From Paramagnetospirillum kuznetsovii (GTDB lineage: Bacteria > Pseudomonadota > Alphaproteobacteria > Rhodospirillales > Magnetospirillaceae), in NCBI RefSeq assembly GCF_003284725.1, contig NZ_PGTO01000016.1:21251-85250 (forward strand): 64,000 nt of DNA, written 5' to 3'. Below the pieces are notes generated by a model. The model was not told where the DNA came from. It made no database searches and saw nothing but the letters and a program-made list of their open reading frames with translations. Made by a program: the position numbers and the translations under genes. This document shows positions 1-7,862 of the stretch, piece by piece; within the stretch, counting starts at the first letter, position 1, and every line of letters starts with the position of its first letter.

Positions 1-1
1 G

Positions 2-2083
2 CAAAACCTGGCGGGGCGGGCCGTCATCCTGGTGGGACATCCAAGCCGGGAGGTGGCGCGGGCCGAGGCCCTGAACCTGCGCCGGAATTTGCTGCGATCG
101 GGCCTGATCAAGCCCAACACCGACATTCCCGATCAGGACGCCATCCGGCGCCTGGGCGCCGCCTATTTCCCCCATCGGGCGGGACTGCTGTCCGAGCCGG
201 ACCGGCAACGACTGGGGGCGGGGCAGGGCGAGCCGTTGGTGACCCGAGCCTTATCGCAGATTTTCGGCTTTGGCGGCGTCGCGGATTCCCGGCTGCTTGC
301 CCGAGATCCCTTCATGCTGTTTCCCGCTTTCCTGGGCGATCTTCCGGTTCCGGCCAATCGCCTGGTCATGGACGGGGGAATGCCCAGCGTGGCGGATGGT
401 CCTATCACCTGGGTTCTGGTCAGCGTGATGTTGGCGGGCGAGCCCTATGCCTTGGATTTTCAGCGTCGCTTTGTCGAGGCGGTCCAGGCCCCGTCCGGCG
501 TCGCGCTGCTTCGCCTGGGGGCGGTGTTCTTCGCCCAGGCCGGGGCGGAACAGGCAACCGCCGAATCCTCGCGGGTCGGGGCCATATCCATGGCCGGGAC
601 GGTCTTGCTGGTCTTGCTGGCCTTCCGCTCCGTCGGTCCCCTGGTTCTGTCGGTGCTGGCCATCGGGACGGGATTGCTGACGGCGCTGGCGGCATGTCTG
701 TGGCTGTTCGGATCGGTCCATGTGGCGGCCCAGTTGTTCGGCGCCAGCCTGATCGGTATCAGTGTGGATTATGCCCTGCTCTATTTCGGGCAGGTCTTCA
801 CGGTGCGTACCGCACCGTCACAGCGATTGAAGCATGTGCTTCCCGGCCTGACCTTGGGCATGGTCACCACGGTGATCGGCTATGGAAGCCTGGCGCTGTC
901 GCCCTTTCCAGGATTGAAGCAGGTGGCTCTGCTTTCCGCCGTCGGCTTGATCGGCTCCTTTCTGACCGTCCTGCTCTGGTTTCCGCTCTTGGACCGCGCC
1001 CCAGGCCGGTCCTTGAACTCCAAGGCGGCGGCCATGGCGGCGGCGCTGTGGCGGTTTTGGTCCGAGGCGCGTTTCCAAGTTGCCCGCAAGGCGGTCTTGG
1101 CGCTGCTGGCTTTGCTGACCGTCTGGGGGATGACGCGGATTGAACCCGACGACGATGTCCGCCGTCAGCAAGGCTTGTCCCCGGTCCTGGTGGCCGAGCA
1201 GTCGGCCATCCAGCGTCTGACCGGTCTGGGCCAGAATACCCGCTTCTTTCTGGTGCAAGGGGAATCAGAACAGCAGGTGCTGGAACGGGAAGAAGCCTTG
1301 GGCGACAGACTTTCCGGTTTGACCGGCTGGCAGTCCGCCGCCCGGTTCGTGCCGTCTTTCCGGCGGCAGGCGGACAATGCGCGATTGGTCCAAACGGCGC
1401 TGATCGATCCCCATCTCGCCGCCTATCGGGCTCGGTTGGGCATGGCGGAGATAGAGGCGGTCGCCGTCTCCGATACACCTCTCGATCTGGCTATGATCCG
1501 CAGCGTCGGGGCCTTGCCCATTCTTGACAGCCTGATCCTGGACGATGCGATGCATGCGGTCATCTTGGACGGCGGAGCCGACACGGATGCGCTTCGCATG
1601 GCCGCCCAGGGCTTGGAGGGTGTGCGGTTGATCGATCCGGTCGGCGATATCAGCCGGCTGTTGGAAGCCTATCGGCACCGTGCCCTGATGTTGCTGGCGG
1701 TCTCCACGGTTCTGATGGTGCCGGTCCTGGTTTGGCGCTATGGGCGAAGTGGGGCGGTCAGGGTGCTGGCACCGGCCTTGGCGGCCATCATCGCCACGCC
1801 GCCGCTATTGGCGCTTGCCGGTTTAGGCTTCAGCTTTTTTGGCGCCATGGCGCTTGTCCTGGTCTTGTCCATCGGCACCGATTACGGCGTGTTTTGCGCC
1901 GAGGACAAGGTCCATGACCCGGTCACCCTGGTCTCGGTGTGGCTGGCCATGATCACGACCTTGCTGTCCTTCGGCCTGCTTGCGCTCAGCGATGTCGCCG
2001 CCGTCAAGGCGTTCGGAGCAACCATGCTGGTCGGCGTCTTGACGGCCTTCCTTTTGGCGCCTTCCGCCGGACGCAGGCCTTGA
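2..2083 (+). CDS. MMPL/RND-family exporter of an aryl-polyene-type cluster (5' partial)
   Basis: The reading frame is open from the window edge, so the N-terminus is missing; the first start-like codon inside (GTG at 32) is not taken as the real start. The ~690 visible residues show the MMPL layout: periplasmic loop, a membrane block (about residues 185-325 from that GTG) with a GISVDYALL motif, a second soluble loop, and a second membrane block (about 545-680) with the matching GTDYGVF motif. Such exporters move lipids or polyketide products across the inner membrane. In aryl polyene clusters an MMPL gene directly precedes a DUF3261 lipoprotein and the KS/DH/KR/KS genes, which is the order here. 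The family and context are clear; the substrate is inferred. Confidence 0.85.
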   Translation, partial: QNLAGRAVILVGHPSREVARAEALNLRRNLLRSGLIKPNTDIPDQDAIRRLGAAYFPHRAGLLSEPDRQRLGAGQGEPLVTRALSQIFGFGGVADSRLLARDPFMLFPAFLGDLPVPANRLVMDGGMPSVADGPITWVLVSVMLAGEPYALDFQRRFVEAVQAPSGVALLRLGAVFFAQAGAEQATAESSRVGAISMAGTVLLVLLAFRSVGPLVLSVLAIGTGLLTALAACLWLFGSVHVAAQLFGASLIGISVDYALLYFGQVFTVRTAPSQRLKHVLPGLTLGMVTTVIGYGSLALSPFPGLKQVALLSAVGLIGSFLTVLLWFPLLDRAPGRSLNSKAAAMAAALWRFWSEARFQVARKAVLALLALLTVWGMTRIEPDDDVRRQQGLSPVLVAEQSAIQRLTGLGQNTRFFLVQGESEQQVLEREEALGDRLSGLTGWQSAARFVPSFRRQADNARLVQTALIDPHLAAYRARLGMAEIEAVAVSDTPLDLAMIRSVGALPILDSLILDDAMHAVILDGGADTDALRMAAQGLEGVRLIDPVGDISRLLEAYRHRALMLLAVSTVLMVPVLVWRYGRSGAVRVLAPALAAIIATPPLLALAGLGFSFFGAMALVLVLSIGTDYGVFCAEDKVHDPVTLVSVWLAMITTLLSFGLLALSDVAAVKAFGATMLVGVLTAFLLAPSAGRRP

Positions 2084-2157
2084 TCCGGCGATTCCCGGTT
2101 TCTCGCCTTGGTAAGGTGATGCTATCTTTCGCCAATTATTCCTTTTACCGAAGTGCC

Positions 2158-2706
2158 ATGCGTCGTTTCGCCCTTTGCCTTTTATGCGTCGTATTGCCGG
2201 GATGTGCTGCCGCGCCGACGTCTGGTGAACAGGTGCTGGTGGCGCCGGGCATCACGCTGGATTTGCCCAGCCCGGCGGATCTCGGCCGCTCGGTCGAGGT
2301 GGTGCAGTTGGTCACCGCCCGGCACGATGGCGAAAGCTTCGTTTTCGAAGGCAGACTGCTGATCCGGCCCGATCGTCTGGTTCTGGTCGGCAGCGACAGC
2401 ATGGGGCGCCGCGCCATGACGGTGACCTGGGAGGCGGGCAAGGTCGAGGTGGAGCGCGCCTCATGGCTGCCCGAAACCTTGCGGCCTGAAAACATCCTGG
2501 CCGATATCGTGCTGCTTTATTGGCCGGAAGCGGTGGTCCGCAACGCCATCAAGGGCGCGGAGCTTACCCAATGGGCGGGGAACCGCAGGGTGGGGGACGC
2601 GATTCTTGTTTCCTGGCAGGGCGAACCCTGGTCCGGCGGCAGTCGCCTGCGCAATATTCCCTGGGGCTATGATCTGGACATCCAATCCGTGACGGTCGGG
2701 CCATGA
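2158..2706 (+). CDS. DUF3261-like outer-envelope lipoprotein
   Basis: A 182-residue protein starting at the ATG that gives a lipoprotein signal peptide: MRRF, a hydrophobic stretch, then the lipobox LPGC with the acylated Cys at residue 16. The longer upstream frame is rejected because it overlaps the exporter and would bury the signal peptide. The mature part is beta-rich and has no catalytic motif. DUF3261 lipoproteins recur in aryl polyene clusters between the MMPL exporter and the ketosynthase; a role in delivering or anchoring the pigment in the outer membrane is inferred from that. The stop overlaps the next start (ATGA). Confidence 0.75.
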   Translation: MRRFALCLLCVVLPGCAAAPTSGEQVLVAPGITLDLPSPADLGRSVEVVQLVTARHDGESFVFEGRLLIRPDRLVLVGSDSMGRRAMTVTWEAGKVEVERASWLPETLRPENILADIVLLYWPEAVVRNAIKGAELTQWAGNRRVGDAILVSWQGEPWSGGSRLRNIPWGYDLDIQSVTVGP

Positions 2707-3896
2707 CCCTTTATCTCCCGGCCATGGCCGTATCAACCTGCCTGGGGCACGGCAAGGCCGCCACCATTGACCCCCTGATGGCGGGCAGCCGCGCGGGGCT
2801 GCGGTCACGCGACGATTTCCTGCCCGGCCGATCGGTTCCCCTGGGCGGACTGGCGGTGGAGCCTGGTCCGCTGCCCAGCGAATTTGCCAAGTGGGACAGC
2901 CGGAACAACCGCCTTTTGGCCGCGTTGGCCCTGGAAATCGAAGACGGGATCACGGCGGCCATCGACCGCTTTGGCCCCCATCGCATCGCGGTGGTGATCG
3001 GCACCAGCACCTCGGGCATCGCAGAAGGAGAAGCCGCCGTCGCGACCCACCAGGCCACCGGCATTTGGCCGGACGGCTTTCATTATCGTCGGCAGGAAAC
3101 CGGAAGCGGCGCGGCTTTCCTGGCCCAATTGCTGGGGATATCCGGACCGGCCTATGTGGTTGCCACCGCCTGTTCCTCAAGCGCGAAGGCACTGGCCAGC
3201 GCCCGGCGCCTGATCCGGGCCGGCGTCGTGGATGCGGCCATAGCCGGTGGTGCCGATACCCTGTGCCGCATGACGGTCGCCGGTTTCGCCTCGCTCGAGG
3301 CTTTGTCGTCCCAACCATGCAATCCGTTCAGCGTCAACCGCTCCGGGATCACCATCGGCGAGGGCGGCGCTTTGTTCCTGCTGACTCCCGATCCGGCGGA
3401 GGTGGTCCTGGCGGGAATCGGCGAGACCTCCGACGCCCATCATGTCAGTGCCCCCGATCCCGACGGAAAGGGGGCGTTGGATGCCATGACCGCCGCCTTG
3501 GCCGATGCGGCTCTGTCGCCGACCCAAATCGGCTATGTCAATCTGCACGGCACGGCGACACCGCTCAACGATGCCATGGAGAGCAAGGCGGTGGCCGCCC
3601 TGTTCGATTTCCCCGTGACCTGCGGTTCAACCAAGGCCATGACAGGCCATACCTTGGGAGCCGCGGGGGCGGTCGAGGCCGCTTTCCTGTGGATGACGCT
3701 TTCACGGGACTGGAACCCCGATCGGTTGGTTCCGCCCCATCCGTGGGATGGCATTGCCGATCCCGCCCTGCCGCCCTTGGCCATGGCCCTCCCTGGGGCG
3801 CGCTTGCCGGTTGGAGCATCGGCCGCACTCAGCAATTCCTTTGCCTTTGGCGGCAGCAATTGCTGTGTCGCCCTGCGTCGGGGAGACGGGCAATGA
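2703..3896 (+). CDS. Beta-ketoacyl-ACP synthase (KAS II-like, chain-elongating KS)
   Basis: A 397-residue thiolase-fold condensing enzyme. The full Cys-His-His triad is visible: Cys157 in TACSSS, His282 in NLHGTATP and His316 in MTGHTLGAAGAVEA. It should catalyse decarboxylative condensation of malonyl-ACP with the growing chain. Position and intact triad resemble the elongating KS (ApeO-like) of aryl polyene systems, which works with a chain-length-factor-like partner that would have to lie upstream of this window. It overlaps both neighbours by 4 bases, so translation is probably coupled. Confidence 0.85.
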   Translation: MTLYLPAMAVSTCLGHGKAATIDPLMAGSRAGLRSRDDFLPGRSVPLGGLAVEPGPLPSEFAKWDSRNNRLLAALALEIEDGITAAIDRFGPHRIAVVIGTSTSGIAEGEAAVATHQATGIWPDGFHYRRQETGSGAAFLAQLLGISGPAYVVATACSSSAKALASARRLIRAGVVDAAIAGGADTLCRMTVAGFASLEALSSQPCNPFSVNRSGITIGEGGALFLLTPDPAEVVLAGIGETSDAHHVSAPDPDGKGALDAMTAALADAALSPTQIGYVNLHGTATPLNDAMESKAVAALFDFPVTCGSTKAMTGHTLGAAGAVEAAFLWMTLSRDWNPDRLVPPHPWDGIADPALPPLAMALPGARLPVGASAALSNSFAFGGSNCCVALRRGDGQ

Positions 3897-4339
3897 GTCT
3901 GCCTTGGCCCATGGAGAGCCTGCTTCCCCATGCGTGGCCCATGCTGCTGCTGGATGACGCCCTAAGCCATGGCGACGACTGCGTCGCCACCCGGGTCACC
4001 ATCCGGCCCGATCATCCCTTTGCAACATCCGAGGGCGTTCCTGGGCATGTCGGTATCGAATTGATGGCCCAGACCTGTGGTGCCTGGGCCGGGCTTAATG
4101 CCCGCAAGCAAGCAGAGCCGGTCCGCGTCGGCTATCTGCTGGGGACGCGGCGTTATACGGTGGACCGGTCGTGGTTCCGGTTTGGCGATGTCCTCGATAT
4201 TCAGGCCAAATTGCTGTTTCGCGATCAGGGCATGGGCGTCTTCCAATGCAGGATCATGGTCGAGGGCAAGCCTGTCGCCGAGGCGCAGATCAATGTCTAT
4301 CAGCCGGATGGGGATGGACTGGAAGTGGGGGACGCATGA
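3893..4339 (+). CDS. Hotdog-fold 3-hydroxyacyl-ACP dehydratase-like subunit
   Basis: A 148-residue protein of the FabZ/hotdog type, recognised by its size, the IELMAQTCG helix (normally IEAMAQ in FabZ) and its place between KS and KR genes. The hallmark HFPGxPxxPG motif is not conserved: the aligned stretch reads DHPFATSEGVPGHVG, so the usual catalytic His position is lost or shifted. In aryl polyene clusters two hotdog proteins are encoded; this one (ApeP-like) may be the partner rather than the catalytic subunit. Start ATG overlaps the KS stop. Family fairly sure, catalytic state uncertain. Confidence 0.7.
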   Translation: MSLPWPMESLLPHAWPMLLLDDALSHGDDCVATRVTIRPDHPFATSEGVPGHVGIELMAQTCGAWAGLNARKQAEPVRVGYLLGTRRYTVDRSWFRFGDVLDIQAKLLFRDQGMGVFQCRIMVEGKPVAEAQINVYQPDGDGLEVGDA

Positions 4340-5055
4340 CGGCGCGCACCATCCTCGTGACCGGGGCAAGCAAGGGAATCGGCGCTGCCGTCGCTCGCAG
4401 ATTGGCCGAGGACGGCTTTACCGTCCTTGCCCATTACCACTCCGACGAGGCGGGGGTGAAAGCGACCTTGGCCGCCATGGGCGGCAGGGGGCGTTCCATT
4501 CAATTCGACATCGCGGATCGGGACGGATGCCGCGCCGCCTTGGAAGCCGACATGGCGGCCCACGGCCCCTATTGGGGCATCGTGCTCAATGCGGGCATTG
4601 CCCGCGACACCGCCTTTCCCGCCATGGAGGATGAGGATTGGGACTTGGTCGTCGATACCAATCTGGGCGGTTTCTACAATGTCCTCCGCCCGGCGGTGAT
4701 GCCCATGGTATCGGCCAGGAAGGGCGGGCGGATCGTCACCCTGTCCTCGGTTTCCGGCTTGGTGGGCAATCGGGGCCAGGTCAATTATTCCGCGGCCAAG
4801 GCGGGCATCATCGGCGCCACCAAATCCCTGGCCCTTGAACTGGCCAAGCGGGCCATCACGGTCAATTGCGTGGCGCCGGGCCTGATCGATACCCAGATGA
4901 TCAGCGGCGTGCCGCTGGACGAAGTGATGAAGCTGATCCCCATGCGCCGCTTGGGCAAGTCGGAAGAGGTGGCGGATCTGGTCGCCTTCCTGTGTTCCAA
5001 TTCCGCCGGATACATCACCCGGCAGGTCATTTCCGTCAATGGAGGGATGGTGTGA
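4336..5055 (+). CDS. 3-oxoacyl-ACP reductase, FabG-like SDR
   Basis: A 239-residue short-chain dehydrogenase/reductase. The NAD(P) motif TGASKGIG lies at the N-terminus, the NAG motif (LNAGIA) follows, and the catalytic residues Ser138, Tyr151 and Lys155 sit in SSVSG...NYSAAKAG. The C-terminus shows the NGG(M) ending of FabG proteins. It should reduce 3-oxoacyl-ACP to 3-hydroxyacyl-ACP in the polyene cycle. Overlaps of 4 bases upstream and 1 base downstream place it inside the operon. A separate housekeeping fabG probably exists elsewhere. Confidence 0.85.
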   Translation: MTARTILVTGASKGIGAAVARRLAEDGFTVLAHYHSDEAGVKATLAAMGGRGRSIQFDIADRDGCRAALEADMAAHGPYWGIVLNAGIARDTAFPAMEDEDWDLVVDTNLGGFYNVLRPAVMPMVSARKGGRIVTLSSVSGLVGNRGQVNYSAAKAGIIGATKSLALELAKRAITVNCVAPGLIDTQMISGVPLDEVMKLIPMRRLGKSEEVADLVAFLCSNSAGYITRQVISVNGGMV

Positions 5056-6281
5056 TGCGCCGAGTGGCCGTTACCGGCATGGCCGGCATCACCGCGCTGG
5101 GCAATGACTGGCCCACCATCGAAGCGGCGTTCAGGGACCAGCGTACCGGCGTGCGGGCGATGGTGCCGGAATGGGATCGCTTCACCGGGATCAATACAAG
5201 GCTGGCCGCGCCGGTCCTGGGATTCGTCGCGCCGGATCATTGGCCGCGCAAGAAGACGCGGACCATGGGACGGGTCGCCACCATGGCGGTGGCCGCCAGC
5301 GAGGCGGCCCTGGCCGACGCCGGTCTTCTGGGGCATGCGGTGGTGACGTCGGGGCGGACCGGAGCGGCCTATGGATCATCCTTCGGCAGCCCCGACGCGG
5401 TGCTGGGCTTCTTCGAGCTGAAGATGAACGGGACGTCGCGCAATCTGAACGCCACCACCTATATCCAGATGATGAGCCATACCGCCTTGGTCAATATCGG
5501 TCTGTTCTTCGGGATTACGGGCCGCATGATTCCCACCTCCAGCGCCTGCACCTCGGGCAGCCAAGCCATCGGCTATGCCGCCGAGGCCATCCGGATGGGC
5601 AAGGCGGATGTCATGATCGCGGGCGGTGCCGAGGAGTTGGACATCACCGATTCCGCCGTGTTCGATACCCTGTTCGCGACATCGACCAAGAACGACACTC
5701 CCCAACAGGCTCCCAGGCCTTACGACCGTGATCGCGATGGTCTGGTGATCGGCGAAGGCGCCGCCACCCTGATCCTGGAAGAGTGGGAGCGCGCCAAGGC
5801 GAGAGGGGCCGTGATCCACGCCGAACTGGTCGGGTTCGGAACCAATTCCGACGGCAATCACGTCACCCAGCCCCAGGCCGAAACCATGGAAGTGGCATTG
5901 CGTCTGGCCCTGGAGGATGCCGGTCTGGCGCCGGATGCCATCGCCTTGGTCAACGGACATGGCACGGCCACGGAATGGGGGGATATCGCCGAATCCCAAG
6001 CCACCGCCAAGGTGTTCGGGCCACGCATTCCCATCCATTCCCTGAAAAGCTATTTCGGCCATTCCCTGGGCGCTTGCGGCTCCATGGAGGCCTGGCTGGG
6101 GATCAATATGATGAAGGACGGCTGGGTTTGCCCGACGGCCAATCTGGTGAGCGTGGACGAGCGCTGCGCTCCGCTTGACTATGTGATGGGGGAGGGGCGG
6201 ACCATGGCGGTGGAGCACTTCATGTCCAACAACTTCGCGTTCGGCGGCATCAACACCTCATTGATTTTCCGGCGGGTTTAG
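5055..6281 (+). CDS. Beta-ketoacyl-ACP synthase (second KS of the cluster)
   Basis: A 408-residue KAS-family enzyme with a complete triad: Cys165 in SSACTSGS, His302 in NGHGTATEWGD and His336 in YFGHSLGACGSMEAW. It is the last gene of the block, matching the second KS (ApeR-like) of aryl polyene clusters, which is thought to act early in chain building; that assignment is by position. The TGATG overlap with the reductase shows co-translation. The operon ends here, facing a convergent lipoprotein gene 11 bases away. Confidence 0.85.
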   Translation: MRRVAVTGMAGITALGNDWPTIEAAFRDQRTGVRAMVPEWDRFTGINTRLAAPVLGFVAPDHWPRKKTRTMGRVATMAVAASEAALADAGLLGHAVVTSGRTGAAYGSSFGSPDAVLGFFELKMNGTSRNLNATTYIQMMSHTALVNIGLFFGITGRMIPTSSACTSGSQAIGYAAEAIRMGKADVMIAGGAEELDITDSAVFDTLFATSTKNDTPQQAPRPYDRDRDGLVIGEGAATLILEEWERAKARGAVIHAELVGFGTNSDGNHVTQPQAETMEVALRLALEDAGLAPDAIALVNGHGTATEWGDIAESQATAKVFGPRIPIHSLKSYFGHSLGACGSMEAWLGINMMKDGWVCPTANLVSVDERCAPLDYVMGEGRTMAVEHFMSNNFAFGGINTSLIFRRV

Positions 6282-6289
6282 GCCGGAAA
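6266..6289. terminator. Candidate hairpin between convergent genes
   Basis: An 8-bp inverted repeat (TTTCCGGC / GCCGGAAA, 8-base loop) covers the stop codon of the ketosynthase and sits 3 bases from the end of the convergent lipoprotein gene. There is no clear T-run on either strand, so intrinsic termination is only possible, not shown. Confidence 0.35.
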
Positions 6290-6292
6290 GAA

Positions 6293-6685
6293 TCACTTGG
6301 TCAGCGGAGCGTTGGTCAGCCAAATATCGATATCGCTTTCCAGATTGCGGATCCAAAAATTGTAGTGGGGATGAACGCTGCCGTTGTTTTCGTTCATTCC
6401 CTTCGATCCGGCGTGGATGATGCTGAAACTCTTGGCATCGAACGCGATCTCCACTTCAGCGGAGAACTTCGGCTGGATTTGGGCCGCGCGTAGCTTTCCG
6501 GGGCCGCTACGCTCCATGCGCCAGCCCCGTGACCGCCCGGCGTCGATGATAGCCGTTTCGATCCGGTCCAAAGACAGCGTTTGCGCTTTGGCGGGGACGG
6601 GATGAGAACGGACGTCATAGATGGGTTCGTTGGCGCAAGCCATCAGCATGACGGCGAAACCCAGGACGGCCATACGAAATTTCAT
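6293..6685 (-). CDS. Small lipoprotein of unknown function
   Basis: A 130-residue protein with a lipoprotein signal peptide: MKFRMAV, hydrophobic core, then LMAC with the acylated Cys at residue 17. The mature domain has alternating beta-like segments (TLSLDRIETAII, GKLRAAQIQ, EVEIAFDAKSFSII) and ends in an acidic/aromatic stretch. I do not recognise a named family with confidence. It is convergent with the polyketide operon and is probably an independent gene. A cell-envelope location is predicted from the lipobox. Confidence 0.65.
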   Translation of the reverse strand: MKFRMAVLGFAVMLMACANEPIYDVRSHPVPAKAQTLSLDRIETAIIDAGRSRGWRMERSGPGKLRAAQIQPKFSAEVEIAFDAKSFSIIHAGSKGMNENNGSVHPHYNFWIRNLESDIDIWLTNAPLTK

Positions 6686-6806
6686 CTCGACCCTCGGCGG
6701 ATATGGGAATGGATGCCTCCGATGGATGTACGAGGCTCATGCTTAATATCAAAATACGAGATGTTCTCGTGGAAGACTATATGAAATTGAAGGCCGGTCA
6801 CGGGCA

Positions 6807-7514
6807 TCAGGACCGCGACGGCTTCATGGCGATGGCGTTGACCAGGGTTTCCTCCCGTTCCGCCGGGACCGGCAGGCCAATCCATTCCAGGAAGCCGATA
6901 TCGGGCCGACTCCACCACAAATACGGCTGGGAGATCCGCTCCGCGGGCAGGTCGAAGCCGACCTGGCGCATCAAGGCGATATATTCCTCCGCTGTCTTTT
7001 GAACCTCCATGGGGTGGCGAAACAGCAGGCGGATGGGCAGCGAGTGGATATAGCGCTTGGTGGATTCGGCGAAGAGCAGGATGCCGCCCGGCTTCAGGAC
7101 GCGAAAGAACTCGGACATGGCGGGGTCGGGGTCGACCAGGTGGTGAAAGGTCTGGTGGCAAAACACCATGTCGAATTCATCATCGGGAAAATCCATGCGC
7201 GACGCACTGCCCGAATGCAGGGTGACGGGGACGGCGCAACGCGCGGCTGCCGCCTGGGCCCGGTTTTGAATGTCGGGCACCGCGTCCATGCCGATGATAT
7301 GTTTGGGGGCAAAGCGTCGCGCCAGTTCGTCGAAGGAGTGTCCGAAGCCGCACCCGACATCGATCACCTTATGAAACGGTCCGGCCTGAACTGGGATAAG
7401 GCGCTGAAGATCATTCATGGCGCGACAAAGCACATGGGTCTTCCATGTATCGGACTTGATGAACCAATCGCCAAAATGCGTTTCTGGAACAAAGTTCTCA
7501 GTATTTAGAGTCAT
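6807..7514 (-). CDS. SAM-dependent methyltransferase (class I)
   Basis: A 235-residue protein with the Rossmann SAM-binding signature DVGCGFGHS (motif I), an acidic residue after strand 2 (IIGMDAVP), and the post-motif DMVFCHQTFHHLVDPD and FRVLKPGGILLFAE typical of the Methyltransf_11 group. The substrate cannot be read from sequence. The ATG at 7514 is preferred; the frame extends to a TTG at 7583, but the extra residues are not conserved-looking. No operon partner is visible. Confidence 0.75.
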   Translation of the reverse strand: MTLNTENFVPETHFGDWFIKSDTWKTHVLCRAMNDLQRLIPVQAGPFHKVIDVGCGFGHSFDELARRFAPKHIIGMDAVPDIQNRAQAAAARCAVPVTLHSGSASRMDFPDDEFDMVFCHQTFHHLVDPDPAMSEFFRVLKPGGILLFAESTKRYIHSLPIRLLFRHPMEVQKTAEEYIALMRQVGFDLPAERISQPYLWWSRPDIGFLEWIGLPVPAEREETLVNAIAMKPSRS

Positions 7515-7862
7515 GTCAAATTGTGTCGCTTGTTGTTTGCAAATGGAATGCTCTGTTACACCAAGCCGTGGGGCAGGCGTCAATAACTCTTTTTGGTGGT
7601 GTCATGCCGTTCGTCGTTTGATGTGACCCAAGGGCGGGCGAGGTGTCGGCGCTCCGGGCGGGGCGATGTCTCTTTGCCTTTGGTCCAAAATACTGTGCGC
7701 TTCGGGTTGTTTGCGCTATGACGGACGAATATTTCCTGCCAGAAAGCATTCATGAAATTTCGGCGTCGTCCGATCCTGGGCATGGAACCGGGACGCTGGT
7801 CCGTTTAGTCTGCGGCGCAATCGACTCCTGCCTGGCGAGTCGCGATTTCGAGGGAGCGCGTG
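7515..7862. other. Intergenic region, no gene recognised
   Basis: About 350 bases between two divergent genes. Short frames exist on both strands (for example 7643-7912 and 7580-7783), but none has a good ribosome binding site or a recognisable product. It presumably carries the promoters of both flanking genes; I could not assign a convincing -35/-10 pair. Confidence 0.5.
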
